Notes under the pieces: generated by a model
Database searches by the model: none
The model's input: the letters and a program-made list of their open reading frames with translations, nothing else
Told to the model about the DNA's origin: nothing
Origin: an uncultured Erythrobacter sp.
GTDB lineage: Bacteria > Pseudomonadota > Alphaproteobacteria > Sphingomonadales > Sphingomonadaceae
Length of the DNA stretch: 64,000 nucleotides
Assembly: GCA_947488155.1 (NCBI GenBank)
Contig: CANKYK010000002.1
Location: 1,184,001-1,248,000, forward strand
Direction of reading: 5' to 3'
In this document: positions 54,233-64,000 of the stretch, piece by piece
Position numbering within the stretch: the first letter of the stretch is position 1
Layout of the letters: the number at the start of each line of letters is the position of its first letter
Program-made: the position numbers and the translations under genes

Positions 54233-55895
54233 CGTCGGCGAAGTCACGCGGAGGCCCGGACGGCAGGCCCCACCAAGCTACGACGAGCCCGAAGGCCACA
54301 ACGATCCAAGTGTACCAAAGCCCTGAGTAGATGTTCCCCGTACTCGCGACGATCACCCCGGCAATCAAAGGCAGGAACCCGCCAAGATAACCCGCCCCAA
54401 TATGGTAGGGGATCGACATTGAGCTATAGCGGATGCGCGGCGGGAACATCTCTGACAGCAGCGCCGCGACCGAGCCATAGGTCAGCGCTGACAGAACGCC
54501 GAGAGCGAGCAGCGCAGCGATGATACCCACGATGTTGATCAACGGCGGAACCTGCCGCGAGAAGTCGAACCCTGACTTGGTCAGCGCCTCTTGCAGACCA
54601 GTTGTCCGCGAAGCCGCGCCTTCCTCGGTTTCTTCGAGCCATTCAGACGCAATGGTGACCGGTTCGCCGCCAACTGTGACACCAAGATCGCCGCCCGGTT
54701 GAAGCGTGTAGGACACGCCGCTGCCCGTCAGGCTGCTCAAAATCTTGCCGCAAGGCGTCTGTTCGCGGTCAAACAATTCGGCGAACGGATCGGTCACGCA
54801 TTGATCGCCGCTCACAACAACCGGCGTGCGCTCCGCTGCCTCGGCAAGGCCAGGGTTGGCCAGGCTGCCCATGAACCAGAAGATCGGGAACAGCGTCACC
54901 AACGTCGCCAAGGCACCGATGATGATCGGCTTCTTGCGCCCGACCGTATCCGACCATTTGCCAACGATGAGATAGAGGCCGAGTGAAAGAAGACCGGCGA
55001 TCAGCAGGATGACCTCCACCGTCCCCTCATCGAGCCGCATATTCCCCTTGAGGAAGGACAGGCTTGAAAAGAATGCAGTGTACCAGATGGTCGTCAGGAT
55101 CCCGCTGACACCGAACAGTGCGACAAAGATACGCTTCTTGTTGCCCGGATAAGTAAAGCTCTCAATGAACGGATTGCTAGAGGTTTCACCCGATTCCTTC
55201 ATCGCTTGGAACACTGGGCTCTCAGACAGTTTGAGGCGCATCCACAGCGAAATCCCAAGCAGGATAATCGACAGCAGGAATGGCACGCGCCAGCCCCAAT
55301 CCGCGAAGGCTTCTTCCGGGATGATCCAACGACACAGCAAGACTACGATGATGGACAGCACAAAGCCCCCTGCTACACTCGCTTGGATGAAGCTGGTGTA
55401 GAAACCGCGCTTTTCAGGAGGCGCGTGTTCAGCAACATAGATCGCCGCACCGCCATATTCTCCGCCCAAGGCGAGGCCCTGCAACACGCGCAGGAAAATG
55501 ACGATGATCGGGGCAATGATCACATATTGCTCGCCATAGCTCTCTTTGAGCGTATCGACCGTGGGGATTAGCCCGACGCCAGCGGTCGCAATACCCATCA
55601 AAGTGACAGTCACAAGGAACGTGTATTTGCGCCCTAATCTATCGCCGAGAAATCCAAACAGAATTGCGCCAATCGGACGGAAGGCAAAGCCTAGCGCGAA
55701 GGTGGACCACACCAGCAGCAATGCCAGCGTCGGGTCATTCACGTCGTAAAACGCATCCTTCAGGATGTAAGCAAGCGTGCCGTAGATAAAGAAATCATAC
55801 CATTCAAAGATGGTTCCGGCGCTGCTCGCACCGATCACCAATTTGATTTCTTTCTCGCTTGGCTCGCTCTGCTTTAGCGCTTCCGCATCGACCAT
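54222..55895 (-). CDS. Major facilitator transporter, metabolite:H+ symporter (MHS) family
   Basis: A 557-residue inner-membrane carrier with twelve helices. IFEWYDFFIYGTLA, GDRLGRKYTF (loop 2-3) and RVLQGLALGGEYGGAAIYVAEHAPPEKRG are hallmarks of the MHS group (ShiA, ProP, alpha-ketoglutarate permease relatives), which import organic acids or osmolytes with protons. It is about 110 residues longer than usual because of an insertion at about 346-450 between late helices, which contains Cys366 and Cys382 and looks extracytoplasmic. Substrate unknown. Overlaps alr. Confidence 0.87.
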   Translation of the reverse strand: MVDAEALKQSEPSEKEIKLVIGASSAGTIFEWYDFFIYGTLAYILKDAFYDVNDPTLALLLVWSTFALGFAFRPIGAILFGFLGDRLGRKYTFLVTVTLMGIATAGVGLIPTVDTLKESYGEQYVIIAPIIVIFLRVLQGLALGGEYGGAAIYVAEHAPPEKRGFYTSFIQASVAGGFVLSIIVVLLCRWIIPEEAFADWGWRVPFLLSIILLGISLWMRLKLSESPVFQAMKESGETSSNPFIESFTYPGNKKRIFVALFGVSGILTTIWYTAFFSSLSFLKGNMRLDEGTVEVILLIAGLLSLGLYLIVGKWSDTVGRKKPIIIGALATLVTLFPIFWFMGSLANPGLAEAAERTPVVVSGDQCVTDPFAELFDREQTPCGKILSSLTGSGVSYTLQPGGDLGVTVGGEPVTIASEWLEETEEGAASRTTGLQEALTKSGFDFSRQVPPLINIVGIIAALLALGVLSALTYGSVAALLSEMFPPRIRYSSMSIPYHIGAGYLGGFLPLIAGVIVASTGNIYSGLWYTWIVVAFGLVVAWWGLPSGPPRDFADDVG

Positions 55896-55962
55896 AAGCC
55901 CCGTGATCCTCTTCTGATTGGCCAATTTCTCTTGGCCTTATCCGGTAGCACTAGCTGCTCGT

Positions 55963-56391
55963 TTACCTAGAGGAAAGCGCGTTACTCGCAGCCTTCCACA
56001 CGAGCATCAACGCACCGTGCCGTGCCGGATGCTCCAAAGCTGGCGTCAAAGCATCAAAACCCGGCCAATCCGGCATGTCCGCACCACCACTTAGCCACCG
56101 CTCAACCTCATGCGTTTTGGTGACGATATCGGCTGCGCTGCGCCCCTGGACATCAGCGGCCATGATTGCAGCAGAGGCCTGTCCGATAGCGCAGGCAGTC
56201 ACTTGCATGCCGATCCGCGAAATCGCCCCGTCCTCCCGGCAGTCGATCGCCAGTTCAATTGAACTGCCGCAAGTGCGCGAACGCGCGTCGCCAATGAATT
56301 GAGACGCATTACCTAGAGGGTAATTGGCAAGTGATGCAGCCAGGCCGAGCAATTGCGGTGTATAAAGCTTGCTTGCCTTTACGCCGGCCAC
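55963..56391 (-). CDS. NifU/IscU-like iron-sulfur scaffold family protein, degenerate site
   Basis: A 142-residue protein of the IscU/SufU fold. Cys41 in RTCGSSIEL and Cys67 in TACAIGQASA match the first two cluster ligands of IscU-type scaffolds. The third site, expected as Arg-x-x-Cys in the PxR-C helix, reads HPARHGALML, so Cys is replaced by Gly126 with His125 beside it. It may bind a cluster with other ligands or have another role. GTG start, ten bases after cvpA. It is the third gene of the radA-cvpA run. Confidence 0.78.
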   Translation of the reverse strand: MAGVKASKLYTPQLLGLAASLANYPLGNASQFIGDARSRTCGSSIELAIDCREDGAISRIGMQVTACAIGQASAAIMAADVQGRSAADIVTKTHEVERWLSGGADMPDWPGFDALTPALEHPARHGALMLVWKAASNALSSR

Positions 56392-56401
56392 AATCAGTCC
56401 A

Positions 56402-56941
56402 TCACTCGATCAGGCTAGCTTCGTCAGTAGCCTCGGCTTCGTCAGAGAGCTTCGCGCGCCGTTCCGCAATGGCGGACACCAATTGCCGGGAGAACGCGTC
56501 AGCCGCCGGATAGGTGCGAGCGGTCGTGATCCAAGTCGGGCGGCCCTTGAAGCCCCAAACTGTGTCGAAACCAAGCGCCAGAACAGAGAATGCAAAAACG
56601 ACGATCAACGCACCCTTGACCGCGCCAAAGCCAAAGCCGAGCACACGATCAATCGGACCAAGAATGGAATTGCGTGATGCCTCACCCACATTATTCGCAA
56701 TCACTTTCATCGCCGCATAGGGGATAAGCAGCAGAAGCGCGAAAGCGAGGATCGGCGTTGCCGGATCGGCATCGACGAAATCGCGAAGACCATTGGTTAG
56801 CGGCGCATGCAAATAATAGATCGCAAAGGCGGATAGCATCCAAGCCGCCAGCGAGAGGACCTCTTGCACCAGGCCCCGCATGAAACCACCAATCGCGGCA
56901 ACTCCCACGATTATGAGCACGATTATGTCAAATATAGTCAT
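56402..56941 (-). CDS. cvpA: CvpA family membrane protein
   Basis: A 179-residue inner-membrane protein with four hydrophobic helices. MTIFDIIVLIIVGVAAIGGFMRGLVQEVLSLAAWM is the typical start, with the G-x-RG-x-QE motif. The acidic cytoplasmic tail ends DEASLIE. Family members are tied to colicin V production and envelope homeostasis. A GTG two codons upstream of the chosen ATG is possible. Twelve bases separate it from radA, and the radA-cvpA pairing is common in the order. Confidence 0.9.
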   Translation of the reverse strand: MTIFDIIVLIIVGVAAIGGFMRGLVQEVLSLAAWMLSAFAIYYLHAPLTNGLRDFVDADPATPILAFALLLLIPYAAMKVIANNVGEASRNSILGPIDRVLGFGFGAVKGALIVVFAFSVLALGFDTVWGFKGRPTWITTARTYPAADAFSRQLVSAIAERRAKLSDEAEATDEASLIE

Positions 56942-56953
56942 CGGCACGGTGAA

Positions 56954-58321
<1,368 letters not shown>

Positions 58322-58392
58322 AAGGATTTCGTAGACGGAACATTTGCGGAACGCAATTGCCATTCCCGACTTTCCACGTCATCACGATTCTC

Positions 58393-60711
58393 ATGCGGCA
58401 AAAAGAACTTCGTCTCGCTCTGGTCTGCTACGGCGGTGTCAGCCTTGCAGTGTATATGCATGGTGTCACCAAAGAGATTTGGCATCTGGCGCGCGCTAGC
58501 CGAGCGTTCCATGCAGACCGCGAGGCACCATGCAGCGGCGTCGCTAAGGTCTATTGCGATTTGCTGCGCGAGATTGAGCGCGATTACTCGCTCCGTCTAC
58601 GCGTCATGCCTGACATTCTTACCGGGGCGAGCGCTGGCGGGATCAATGCTGTGTTTCTGGCTCAGGCGATCCATTCTGGGCATTCGCTTGAACCGCTTAC
58701 CGACCTTTGGCTCAAAACCGCTGATGTCGAAGAGCTGACCGATCCCAAAGCGCAGCCGATGTGGCGCTATGCCAAAATCTGGGCTCAGCCGATTGCAGAG
58801 TGGGTGCTCAGCCGTCCTGGCAACGCCGTTAGCGAGAGCGTCTCGCCAGAGACCCGAACTGAAGTGCGACAAAAGGTCTCTCGCCTTGTCCGTGGTCGAT
58901 GGTTCAGCCCGCCATTTTCTGGCGACAAATTCTCCAGCCTGCTGTTTGAAGCGCTGGAGGGCATGCGATTGGGCGAGCGCGGCGATCCTTTGCTGCCCCC
59001 CGGACATCCGATTGATCTGTTTGTCACCACCACCGACTTTCGCGGTCATGTAGAGATGCTGCGCCTCAACAGTCCGCCGATTGTTGAAGAAACCGAGCAT
59101 CGCACTCCGATCAGCCTGCGCGTGAGCACCCCGGCGGCGAGCAGCGAAGGGCTTACCAATCCGCTTGAGCTGGTGCTGGCAGCCCGTGCGACGGCGAGTT
59201 TTCCGGGAGCCTTCCCGCCGCTGCAACTGGCAGAAATTGATCGCTTGGCACAGCGCAAGGGGATCGATTGGACATCCCGTGCAAGCTTCCTCAACCGGGT
59301 CATGCCTGTCCATATGCGTGACGGAACGCAGGATGGCGTGTCGCTGATTGATGGCTCCGTTCTGGTCAATGCTCCGTTCGGCGGGGCGATCAAGGCGCTG
59401 CATGGGCGCCCTGCGCAGCGGGAGGTTGACCGCCGGTTTGTCTACATTGATCCGCGCCCTGATCGGGTTGGGTCGGTCAACGAAAATCACGATTCGCCAA
59501 TCGGCTTTTTCGGCGCGATCTTCGGTTCTTTATCAACCATCCCACGTGAGCAGCCGATCAGAGACAATCTGGAACGGATTGAGCAGCAATCCCGCGATGC
59601 CGAGCGGCTGAGCCGGATCGTCCTGGGCCTGCGTCCAGAGATCGATCGCGCGGTAGAAAAATTGTTCGGAATGACGTTCTTCCTCGACAGCCCCAGCCCA
59701 AAGCGGCTGCACAATTGGCGCGCGAAAGCGCAGCAGGCAGCGGCTGAGCGATCCGGCTATGCGTTTCAAGCCTATGCTCAAACCAAGTTCAGCGGGATTA
59801 TTGACCGTCTGGCAGAACTCACTCTTGAGGCGGCGCCCGAATTGTCTCTGGCAGACAGCATGCCGATTGCCGCTGCAATGCGCCGCGAATTGGAGCGTCG
59901 CGGGTTAAGTGACTTATCCGACGGCTGTGGCGGCGCAAGTGAGGCAGCGATCCAGTTTTTCCGCGCGCTCGACATCGGTTTTCGCATTCGGCGATTGCGC
60001 CTGCTCGCACGCAGGCTGGCGCGTGATTGGGAAACCGATCCAGAGATACCGGACGATGCGCTCGATATCGCGAGAGAGAAAATCTACGACATTCTCGCGC
60101 TCTATTTCTCCGCCGACGATATCTCTGGGCTGAGCGACGAGTTCGCCGGCTACGCGCGGAACGCCCTGAAGGATCCGGGGGCCTTGCTGGATTATCTGGC
60201 TGAGCAGCGCCTGTTGCCCGAAACCGATCTGGAAGCGGAGCGGATTTTTGCAGACGCGCTGGCGCAAATGCCCAAGAACCTAAAGCGGCGGATGCTGCTG
60301 ACCTATCTTGGCTTCCCGTTCTATGACGTGGCCACCCTGCCCCTGCTCCAAAACGAAGGTCTGACCGAATACAACCCCGTAAAGGTCGATCGAATTTCTC
60401 CCGATGATGCGCGCTCCATTCGAGAGGGCGGCACGCGGGCGACATTGCGCGGCATTGAGTTCTATAACTTCGGTGCGTTCTTCAGCCGGTCTTACCGCGA
60501 AAACGACTATGTCTGGGGCCGCTTACATGGGGCGGAGCGCATGATCGATCTGATCGCATCAACGGTCGATGCCGGGATGAAACCCGAAGCTGTCCGTTCA
60601 GCCAAACGCTCCGCATTCCTCGCCATTATTGACGAGGAATTGGAGGTTGGCAGATGCCGCGAGCATTTGCTGCGCGGGCTAAGGGACGAGATCCTCGCAC
60701 GCTTTGCGTAA
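58393..60711 (+). CDS. Large patatin-like phospholipase family protein (DUF3376 type)
   Basis: A 772-residue protein. Residues 1-330 form a patatin domain: oxyanion segment CYGGVSLAVYMHG, nucleophile elbow GASAG with Ser80, and catalytic Asp in LIDGSVLVNAPF, where the usual Asp-Gly-Gly/Ala is Asp-Gly-Ser. The long helical C-terminal region (about 400-772), with blocks such as YLGFPFYDVATLPL and VDRISPDDA, matches the DUF3376 extension of this subfamily. A lipid acyl hydrolase is likely, but substrate and location are unknown; there is no signal peptide. The start ATG has no clear ribosome-binding site. Confidence 0.87.
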   Translation: MRQKELRLALVCYGGVSLAVYMHGVTKEIWHLARASRAFHADREAPCSGVAKVYCDLLREIERDYSLRLRVMPDILTGASAGGINAVFLAQAIHSGHSLEPLTDLWLKTADVEELTDPKAQPMWRYAKIWAQPIAEWVLSRPGNAVSESVSPETRTEVRQKVSRLVRGRWFSPPFSGDKFSSLLFEALEGMRLGERGDPLLPPGHPIDLFVTTTDFRGHVEMLRLNSPPIVEETEHRTPISLRVSTPAASSEGLTNPLELVLAARATASFPGAFPPLQLAEIDRLAQRKGIDWTSRASFLNRVMPVHMRDGTQDGVSLIDGSVLVNAPFGGAIKALHGRPAQREVDRRFVYIDPRPDRVGSVNENHDSPIGFFGAIFGSLSTIPREQPIRDNLERIEQQSRDAERLSRIVLGLRPEIDRAVEKLFGMTFFLDSPSPKRLHNWRAKAQQAAAERSGYAFQAYAQTKFSGIIDRLAELTLEAAPELSLADSMPIAAAMRRELERRGLSDLSDGCGGASEAAIQFFRALDIGFRIRRLRLLARRLARDWETDPEIPDDALDIAREKIYDILALYFSADDISGLSDEFAGYARNALKDPGALLDYLAEQRLLPETDLEAERIFADALAQMPKNLKRRMLLTYLGFPFYDVATLPLLQNEGLTEYNPVKVDRISPDDARSIREGGTRATLRGIEFYNFGAFFSRSYRENDYVWGRLHGAERMIDLIASTVDAGMKPEAVRSAKRSAFLAIIDEELEVGRCREHLLRGLRDEILARFA

Positions 60712-60725
60712 GGCCAAGCGCTCGC

Positions 60726-61613
60726 TTAGCCTTCGATGCTGTTCCAGATAGCGGTCACGAATGCGTCATCGCTGATAAAGCCCTCGCCGCGATCAAAGCC
60801 AGCCAGCGGTTTGGCCGCGACCGTTTCTTCCAGCGTCTTGCCAGCTTCATTGAGCGCTTCGACGCGGGACACTGCCTCGCCGATCATTGCGCGATAGGCG
60901 ACCATTTCGGCTTTGTTCGACATGCCACCGTGGCCCGGAATAACCTTCGTCTCATCATCGATCATCGCAATCACGAGATCGAGCGTGGACATGAGGTTGT
61001 AAACGCTGCCGCCAGAGCGGGTGTCAACAAATGGGTAGCCCGGAATGTTGAAGTAGAGATCGCCCATGTGAACGACATTTGCCTTGTCCCACATTACCAC
61101 GCTGTCGCCATCGGTGTGGCCGCCACCCAAGTAAGCCAGGTTGATGGTGTCGTCATTGAGATGGAAGCGGAGCCCCTGACCATAAGTCACAACTGGCAGA
61201 GCAACATCTGGGGCTGGCTCTCCATCACGACCGGATAGCGACGGGTCAGCCATGCGGACACGAACGTTATCGTGCGCGAAAATTGTCGCGCCAGTCTTGC
61301 CGAAGTTCTCATTCCCGCCGGTGTGATCGCCGTGCCAATGCGTGTTGACGACATATTTCACCGGGGTCGCGCCAAGCCCGGCCACAGCGGCTTCAATCTT
61401 TTCAGACAGCGGTGCGAACTGATCATCAATCATGACCGTCGCATCGTCGCCGTAACTGACCCCGATATTACCGCCGGCGCCGAACAGAACCGCCACACCA
61501 GGTGCGATCTCTTCAACGGTGATTTCCACGTCATCAAGACTGCGCTGAGCATAGCTGGGAACGGCCAGCAATGGGGTTACAGCAGCGAGGGCAAAAACGG
61601 CGAAACGGTTCAT
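60726..61613 (-). CDS. Secreted metallo-beta-lactamase-fold hydrolase
   Basis: A 295-residue exported protein with signal peptide MNRFAVFALAAVTPLLAVPSYA. The zinc motif THWHGDHTGG gives His92, His94, Asp96 and His97; GGGHTDGDS and IPGHGG add the later His ligands, as in the subclass B-like hydrolases of the quinoprotein-associated family. Sequence alone does not show beta-lactam activity, and most such proteins do something else. It converges on the patatin-like gene with 14 bases in between; the 160 bases up to dnaJ hold no recognisable feature. Confidence 0.85.
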   Translation of the reverse strand: MNRFAVFALAAVTPLLAVPSYAQRSLDDVEITVEEIAPGVAVLFGAGGNIGVSYGDDATVMIDDQFAPLSEKIEAAVAGLGATPVKYVVNTHWHGDHTGGNENFGKTGATIFAHDNVRVRMADPSLSGRDGEPAPDVALPVVTYGQGLRFHLNDDTINLAYLGGGHTDGDSVVMWDKANVVHMGDLYFNIPGYPFVDTRSGGSVYNLMSTLDLVIAMIDDETKVIPGHGGMSNKAEMVAYRAMIGEAVSRVEALNEAGKTLEETVAAKPLAGFDRGEGFISDDAFVTAIWNSIEG

Positions 61614-61773
61614 AATTCTTCTCCAGTCGCCTGCGAAATAGCCATAAGCCGCACGGTTGTCGAGTTGACTAAGCGAGCCTTAGGCAGCGTCAAATGCGAC
61701 AGTGAGTCGCTATTCAGTGCAACGAGGCTGATGCTATCTGGCTCTGTCTCAGAAGGCAGTGCCAGACGCCGCC

Positions 61774-62916
61774 TCACCCGCCAAAGGCATCTTTCAACTT
61801 GGAGAAAAAGCTGCGGCTTTCAGGGCATTCATCGCCGGTTTCGGTCTCACGAAACTCCTCGAGAATGTCCTTTTGCTTGCGGCTGAGCTTCGTCGGTGTT
61901 TCCACCGCAATCTCTACCACCAGATCGCCGCGCCCGCGCCCTTGCAGGACTGGCATACCGGCCCCGCGCACGCGCAATTGCTTGCCCGATTGAATGCCAG
62001 TTGGGATGTCGACCGAATTGGTTGAGCCATCAAGGTCAGGTATCTCAACACATCCACCCAGAGCCGCCGTCGTAAAGCTGACTGGAACGCGAGTTGCCAA
62101 AGTGGTGCCCTCGCGCTGGAACAGCTCATGCGGGGTTACGTGCACAAAAATGTAGAGATCACCGGGAGGGGCACCGCGAGCGCCCGCCTCACCCTTGCCC
62201 GACAGCCTGATACGCGTGCCAGTATCAACGCCAGGTGGAATTTCCACTGACAGGGCCTGAGCGCGATCAACACGCCCTTCCCCGCGGCACGAACCGCATG
62301 GTTCCTCTAGAACCGCGCCACGGCCGCTGCAGGTTGGGCAAGGCCGCTCAACGACGAACAGACCCTGCTTTGCCCGCACAGATCCGTGCCCGTGGCACAA
62401 ATTGCACTGCCGCTCGCTGGTGCCGGGCGCCGCGCCCGAACCATCACAGGTGTCGCAGGCTTGAGAGACTTCGATCTCAATCTCGGTCGATTTGCCGTGG
62501 AATGCCTCTTCGAGGGAAACCTGCATGTCATAGCGCAGATCGGCGCCGCGCCGGGTTTGTTGCCGGCCACCTGCGGCCCCGCCAAAGGCACTGCCAAAGA
62601 TGGTCTCAAAAATATCGCCAATATCGCCGAAGTCGGCCTGCCCGCGCCCGCCGCTAAAGCCGCCCCCGCCGCCGTTCATCCCTTGCTGGAATGCCTCGTG
62701 ACCATAGCGATCATAGGCCGCGCGCTTTTGCGGGTCTTTGAGGACTTCATAGGCCTCGCCAATCGCCTTGAACTTCGCCTCTGCTTCCCCAGCGCCTGGG
62801 TTGCGATCGGGGTGAAATTTCATCGCCAGCTTGCGATACGCGCTTTTAAGCACGCTGCCGTCGGCATCGCGAGCGACCTCGAGCAATTGGTAATAATCTA
62901 ATTGGGTAGCAGCCAT
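61774..62916 (-). CDS. dnaJ: Chaperone protein DnaJ
   Basis: A 380-residue type I J-protein. The J-domain carries HPD at residues 35-37; a Gly/Phe-rich region with GGGGGFSGGRGQADFGDI follows; the zinc domain has four CxxCxGxG repeats (CDTCDGSG, CNLCHGHG, CPTCSGRG, CGSCRGEG); and the substrate-binding and dimerisation domain closes the protein. It stimulates DnaK ATPase and delivers substrates. dnaK lies 87 bases upstream on the same strand, so the two are probably co-transcribed. No terminator with a T-run is visible in the gap between them. Confidence 0.97.
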   Translation of the reverse strand: MAATQLDYYQLLEVARDADGSVLKSAYRKLAMKFHPDRNPGAGEAEAKFKAIGEAYEVLKDPQKRAAYDRYGHEAFQQGMNGGGGGFSGGRGQADFGDIGDIFETIFGSAFGGAAGGRQQTRRGADLRYDMQVSLEEAFHGKSTEIEIEVSQACDTCDGSGAAPGTSERQCNLCHGHGSVRAKQGLFVVERPCPTCSGRGAVLEEPCGSCRGEGRVDRAQALSVEIPPGVDTGTRIRLSGKGEAGARGAPPGDLYIFVHVTPHELFQREGTTLATRVPVSFTTAALGGCVEIPDLDGSTNSVDIPTGIQSGKQLRVRGAGMPVLQGRGRGDLVVEIAVETPTKLSRKQKDILEEFRETETGDECPESRSFFSKLKDAFGG

Positions 62917-63003
62917 GGTGACCTTGGTCCCTAAAACCTAACTGCCGTCAGCGCAGGCCTTTGGTGGACCACACTAACGGCAGGATAGTTTTTCATGAGG
63001 ACA

Positions 63004-64000
63004 TCAGTCCTTGTTGTCTTCGTCCACTTCGGAGAATTCCGCATCGACAACGTCTTCGTCGTCTGACGCATCCGAAGAAGCATCGCCGTCGCCGCCGTCA
63101 CCGGCCGCACCTTCAGCCTGCTCTTTCTCGTAGATTTGCTGACCCATTTTCATGGCCGCTTCGGTCAGAGCCTGAGACTTGGCATTGATCTCATCGACAT
63201 CATCGCCTTCCAGTGCGGTTTTCGCTTCGCCAAGGGCGGTTTCCACCGCAGACTTGGTATCGGCATCAACCTTATCGCCGTGCTCTTCGAGCTGCTTCTC
63301 TGTCGCGTGAACAAGACTGTCCGCTTGGTTGCGAGCTTCCGCAGAGGCCCGGCGTTTCTTGTCTTCTTCAGCAAATTTCTCAGCGTCTTGAACCATCTGA
63401 TCAATATCATTGTCGGACAGTCCGCCCGATGCCTGGATCTTGATCGTCTGTTCTTTGCCGGTACCCTTGTCCTTAGCAGAGACATTCACGATGCCGTTTG
63501 CGTCAATATCAAAGGTCACCTCAACCTGCGGAACGCCGCGCGGCGCAGGTGGAATGCCAACCAGATCAAACTGACCCAGCATCTTGTTGTCCGCCGCCAT
63601 TTCGCGCTCGCCCTGGAACACGCGAATGGTCACCGCATTCTGATTGTCTTCAGCGGTCGAATAGGTCTGCGTCTTCTTGGTCGGAATCGTCGTGTTGCGA
63701 TCAATCATCCGGGTGAAGACACCTCCCAGAGTTTCGATGCCGAGCGACAATGGCGTCACGTCGAGCAGTAGCACGTCTTTAACGTCGCCTTGCAGAACGC
63801 CCGCCTGGATGGCCGCGCCCATGGCAACAACTTCGTCCGGGTTCACGCCGGTGTGCGGCTTCGCTTCGAAGAAACCTTCAACCACTTCGCGAACTTTCGG
63901 CATGCGGGTCATACCGCCAACCAGGATCACTTCGTCGATGTCATCTTTCGACACGCCCGCATCGGCCAGAGCCTTCTTACACGGCTCAAGCGTGCGCTTG
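63004..64000 (-). CDS. dnaK: Chaperone protein DnaK, C-terminal part
   Basis: The gene continues past the window end; the last 331 codons are present. The visible part starts in the ATPase domain at [15 protein letters not shown], then [13 protein letters not shown], and [21 protein letters not shown], the linker, the substrate-binding beta sandwich ([15 protein letters not shown]) and the helical lid with its acidic tail ending VDEDNKD. It is the main Hsp70 and works with DnaJ next door and the small heat-shock protein encoded near the other end of the window. Confidence 0.97.
   Translation of the reverse strand, partial: KRTLEPCKKALADAGVSKDDIDEVILVGGMTRMPKVREVVEGFFEAKPHTGVNPDEVVAMGAAIQAGVLQGDVKDVLLLDVTPLSLGIETLGGVFTRMIDRNTTIPTKKTQTYSTAEDNQNAVTIRVFQGEREMAADNKMLGQFDLVGIPPAPRGVPQVEVTFDIDANGIVNVSAKDKGTGKEQTIKIQASGGLSDNDIDQMVQDAEKFAEEDKKRRASAEARNQADSLVHATEKQLEEHGDKVDADTKSAVETALGEAKTALEGDDVDEINAKSQALTEAAMKMGQQIYEKEQAEGAAGDGGDGDASSDASDDEDVVDAEFSEVDEDNKD

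Noticed and set aside
60726-61613. Calling the secreted metallo-beta-lactamase-fold protein an antibiotic-resistance enzyme
   Set aside because: The fold and zinc motif are shared by many unrelated hydrolases and no feature specific to beta-lactam binding could be identified.

Overview
The window looks like chromosomal core DNA of an alphaproteobacterium of the order Sphingomonadales, most likely an Erythrobacter/Altererythrobacter-type member of the Erythrobacteraceae. Reasons: moderately high GC; the dusB-ntrB-ntrC-ntrY-ntrX-hfq-hflX gene order; an Hfq made of two fused Sm domains; a fused IspDF; a PhaR regulator; an archaeal/eukaryal-type prolyl-tRNA synthetase; and a REP-like inverted repeat of the kind scattered through sphingomonad genomes. 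These are family-level inferences; no database was searched. I see no phage, insertion sequence, CRISPR array or obvious genomic island.

Layout. 1-3 kb: end of pyrG, an unassigned structured RNA with its own terminator, a small heat-shock gene whose leader looks like a ROSE RNA thermometer under a heat-shock-type promoter, then grxC, a nitrilase-family gene, a DUF1178 gene and tRNA-Arg(CCT). 3-7.3 kb: haloalkane dehalogenase-like gene, an ftsB-like gene, pdhA and lipoyl-bearing pdhB, closed by a strong terminator. 7.3-10.6 kb: a three-gene TadG/TadE/TadE-like operon on the minus strand that is visibly more AT-rich than its surroundings. 10.8-19.5 kb: squalene/phytoene-synthase-like gene, EF-hand protein, trmFO, YhhN gene, gyrA, a secreted TPR protein and a NYN/LOTUS protein. 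19.6-21.5 kb: a compact overlapping operon sbtA - sbtB-like PII gene - beta carbonic anhydrase, a bicarbonate uptake module. 21.6-25.3 kb: lipA, coq10-type gene, pncC, a secreted protein and ispDF. 25.4-34.7 kb: dusB, the two NtrBC/NtrYX two-component pairs, hfq and hflX.

34.7-42.7 kb is a minus-strand run (mltB, dacC, tmk, holB, metG, tatD, metallo-hydrolase, a 56-residue membrane protein, mazG), most of whose junctions overlap by 1-8 bases. 42.9-46.4 kb: tRNA-Ser(TGA), an odd Cys-rich membrane protein, then lpdA and pdhC, which complete the pyruvate dehydrogenase complex 36 kb from pdhAB. 46.5-52.4 kb: uspA, rnr (with a REP-like element in its leader), an M28 peptidase and proS. 52.5-58.3 kb: radA, cvpA, a NifU-like protein, an MHS-family transporter, alr and phaR, all minus strand. 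58.4-64 kb: a patatin-like protein, a secreted metallo-beta-lactamase-fold protein, dnaJ and the 3' part of dnaK, which runs off the window end.

No single spectacular new system stands out. The most rewarding points are the thermometer leader, the unassigned RNA, the bicarbonate operon, the asymmetric double Hfq, the NtrX lacking the sigma-54 contact loop, and several small or degenerate proteins.
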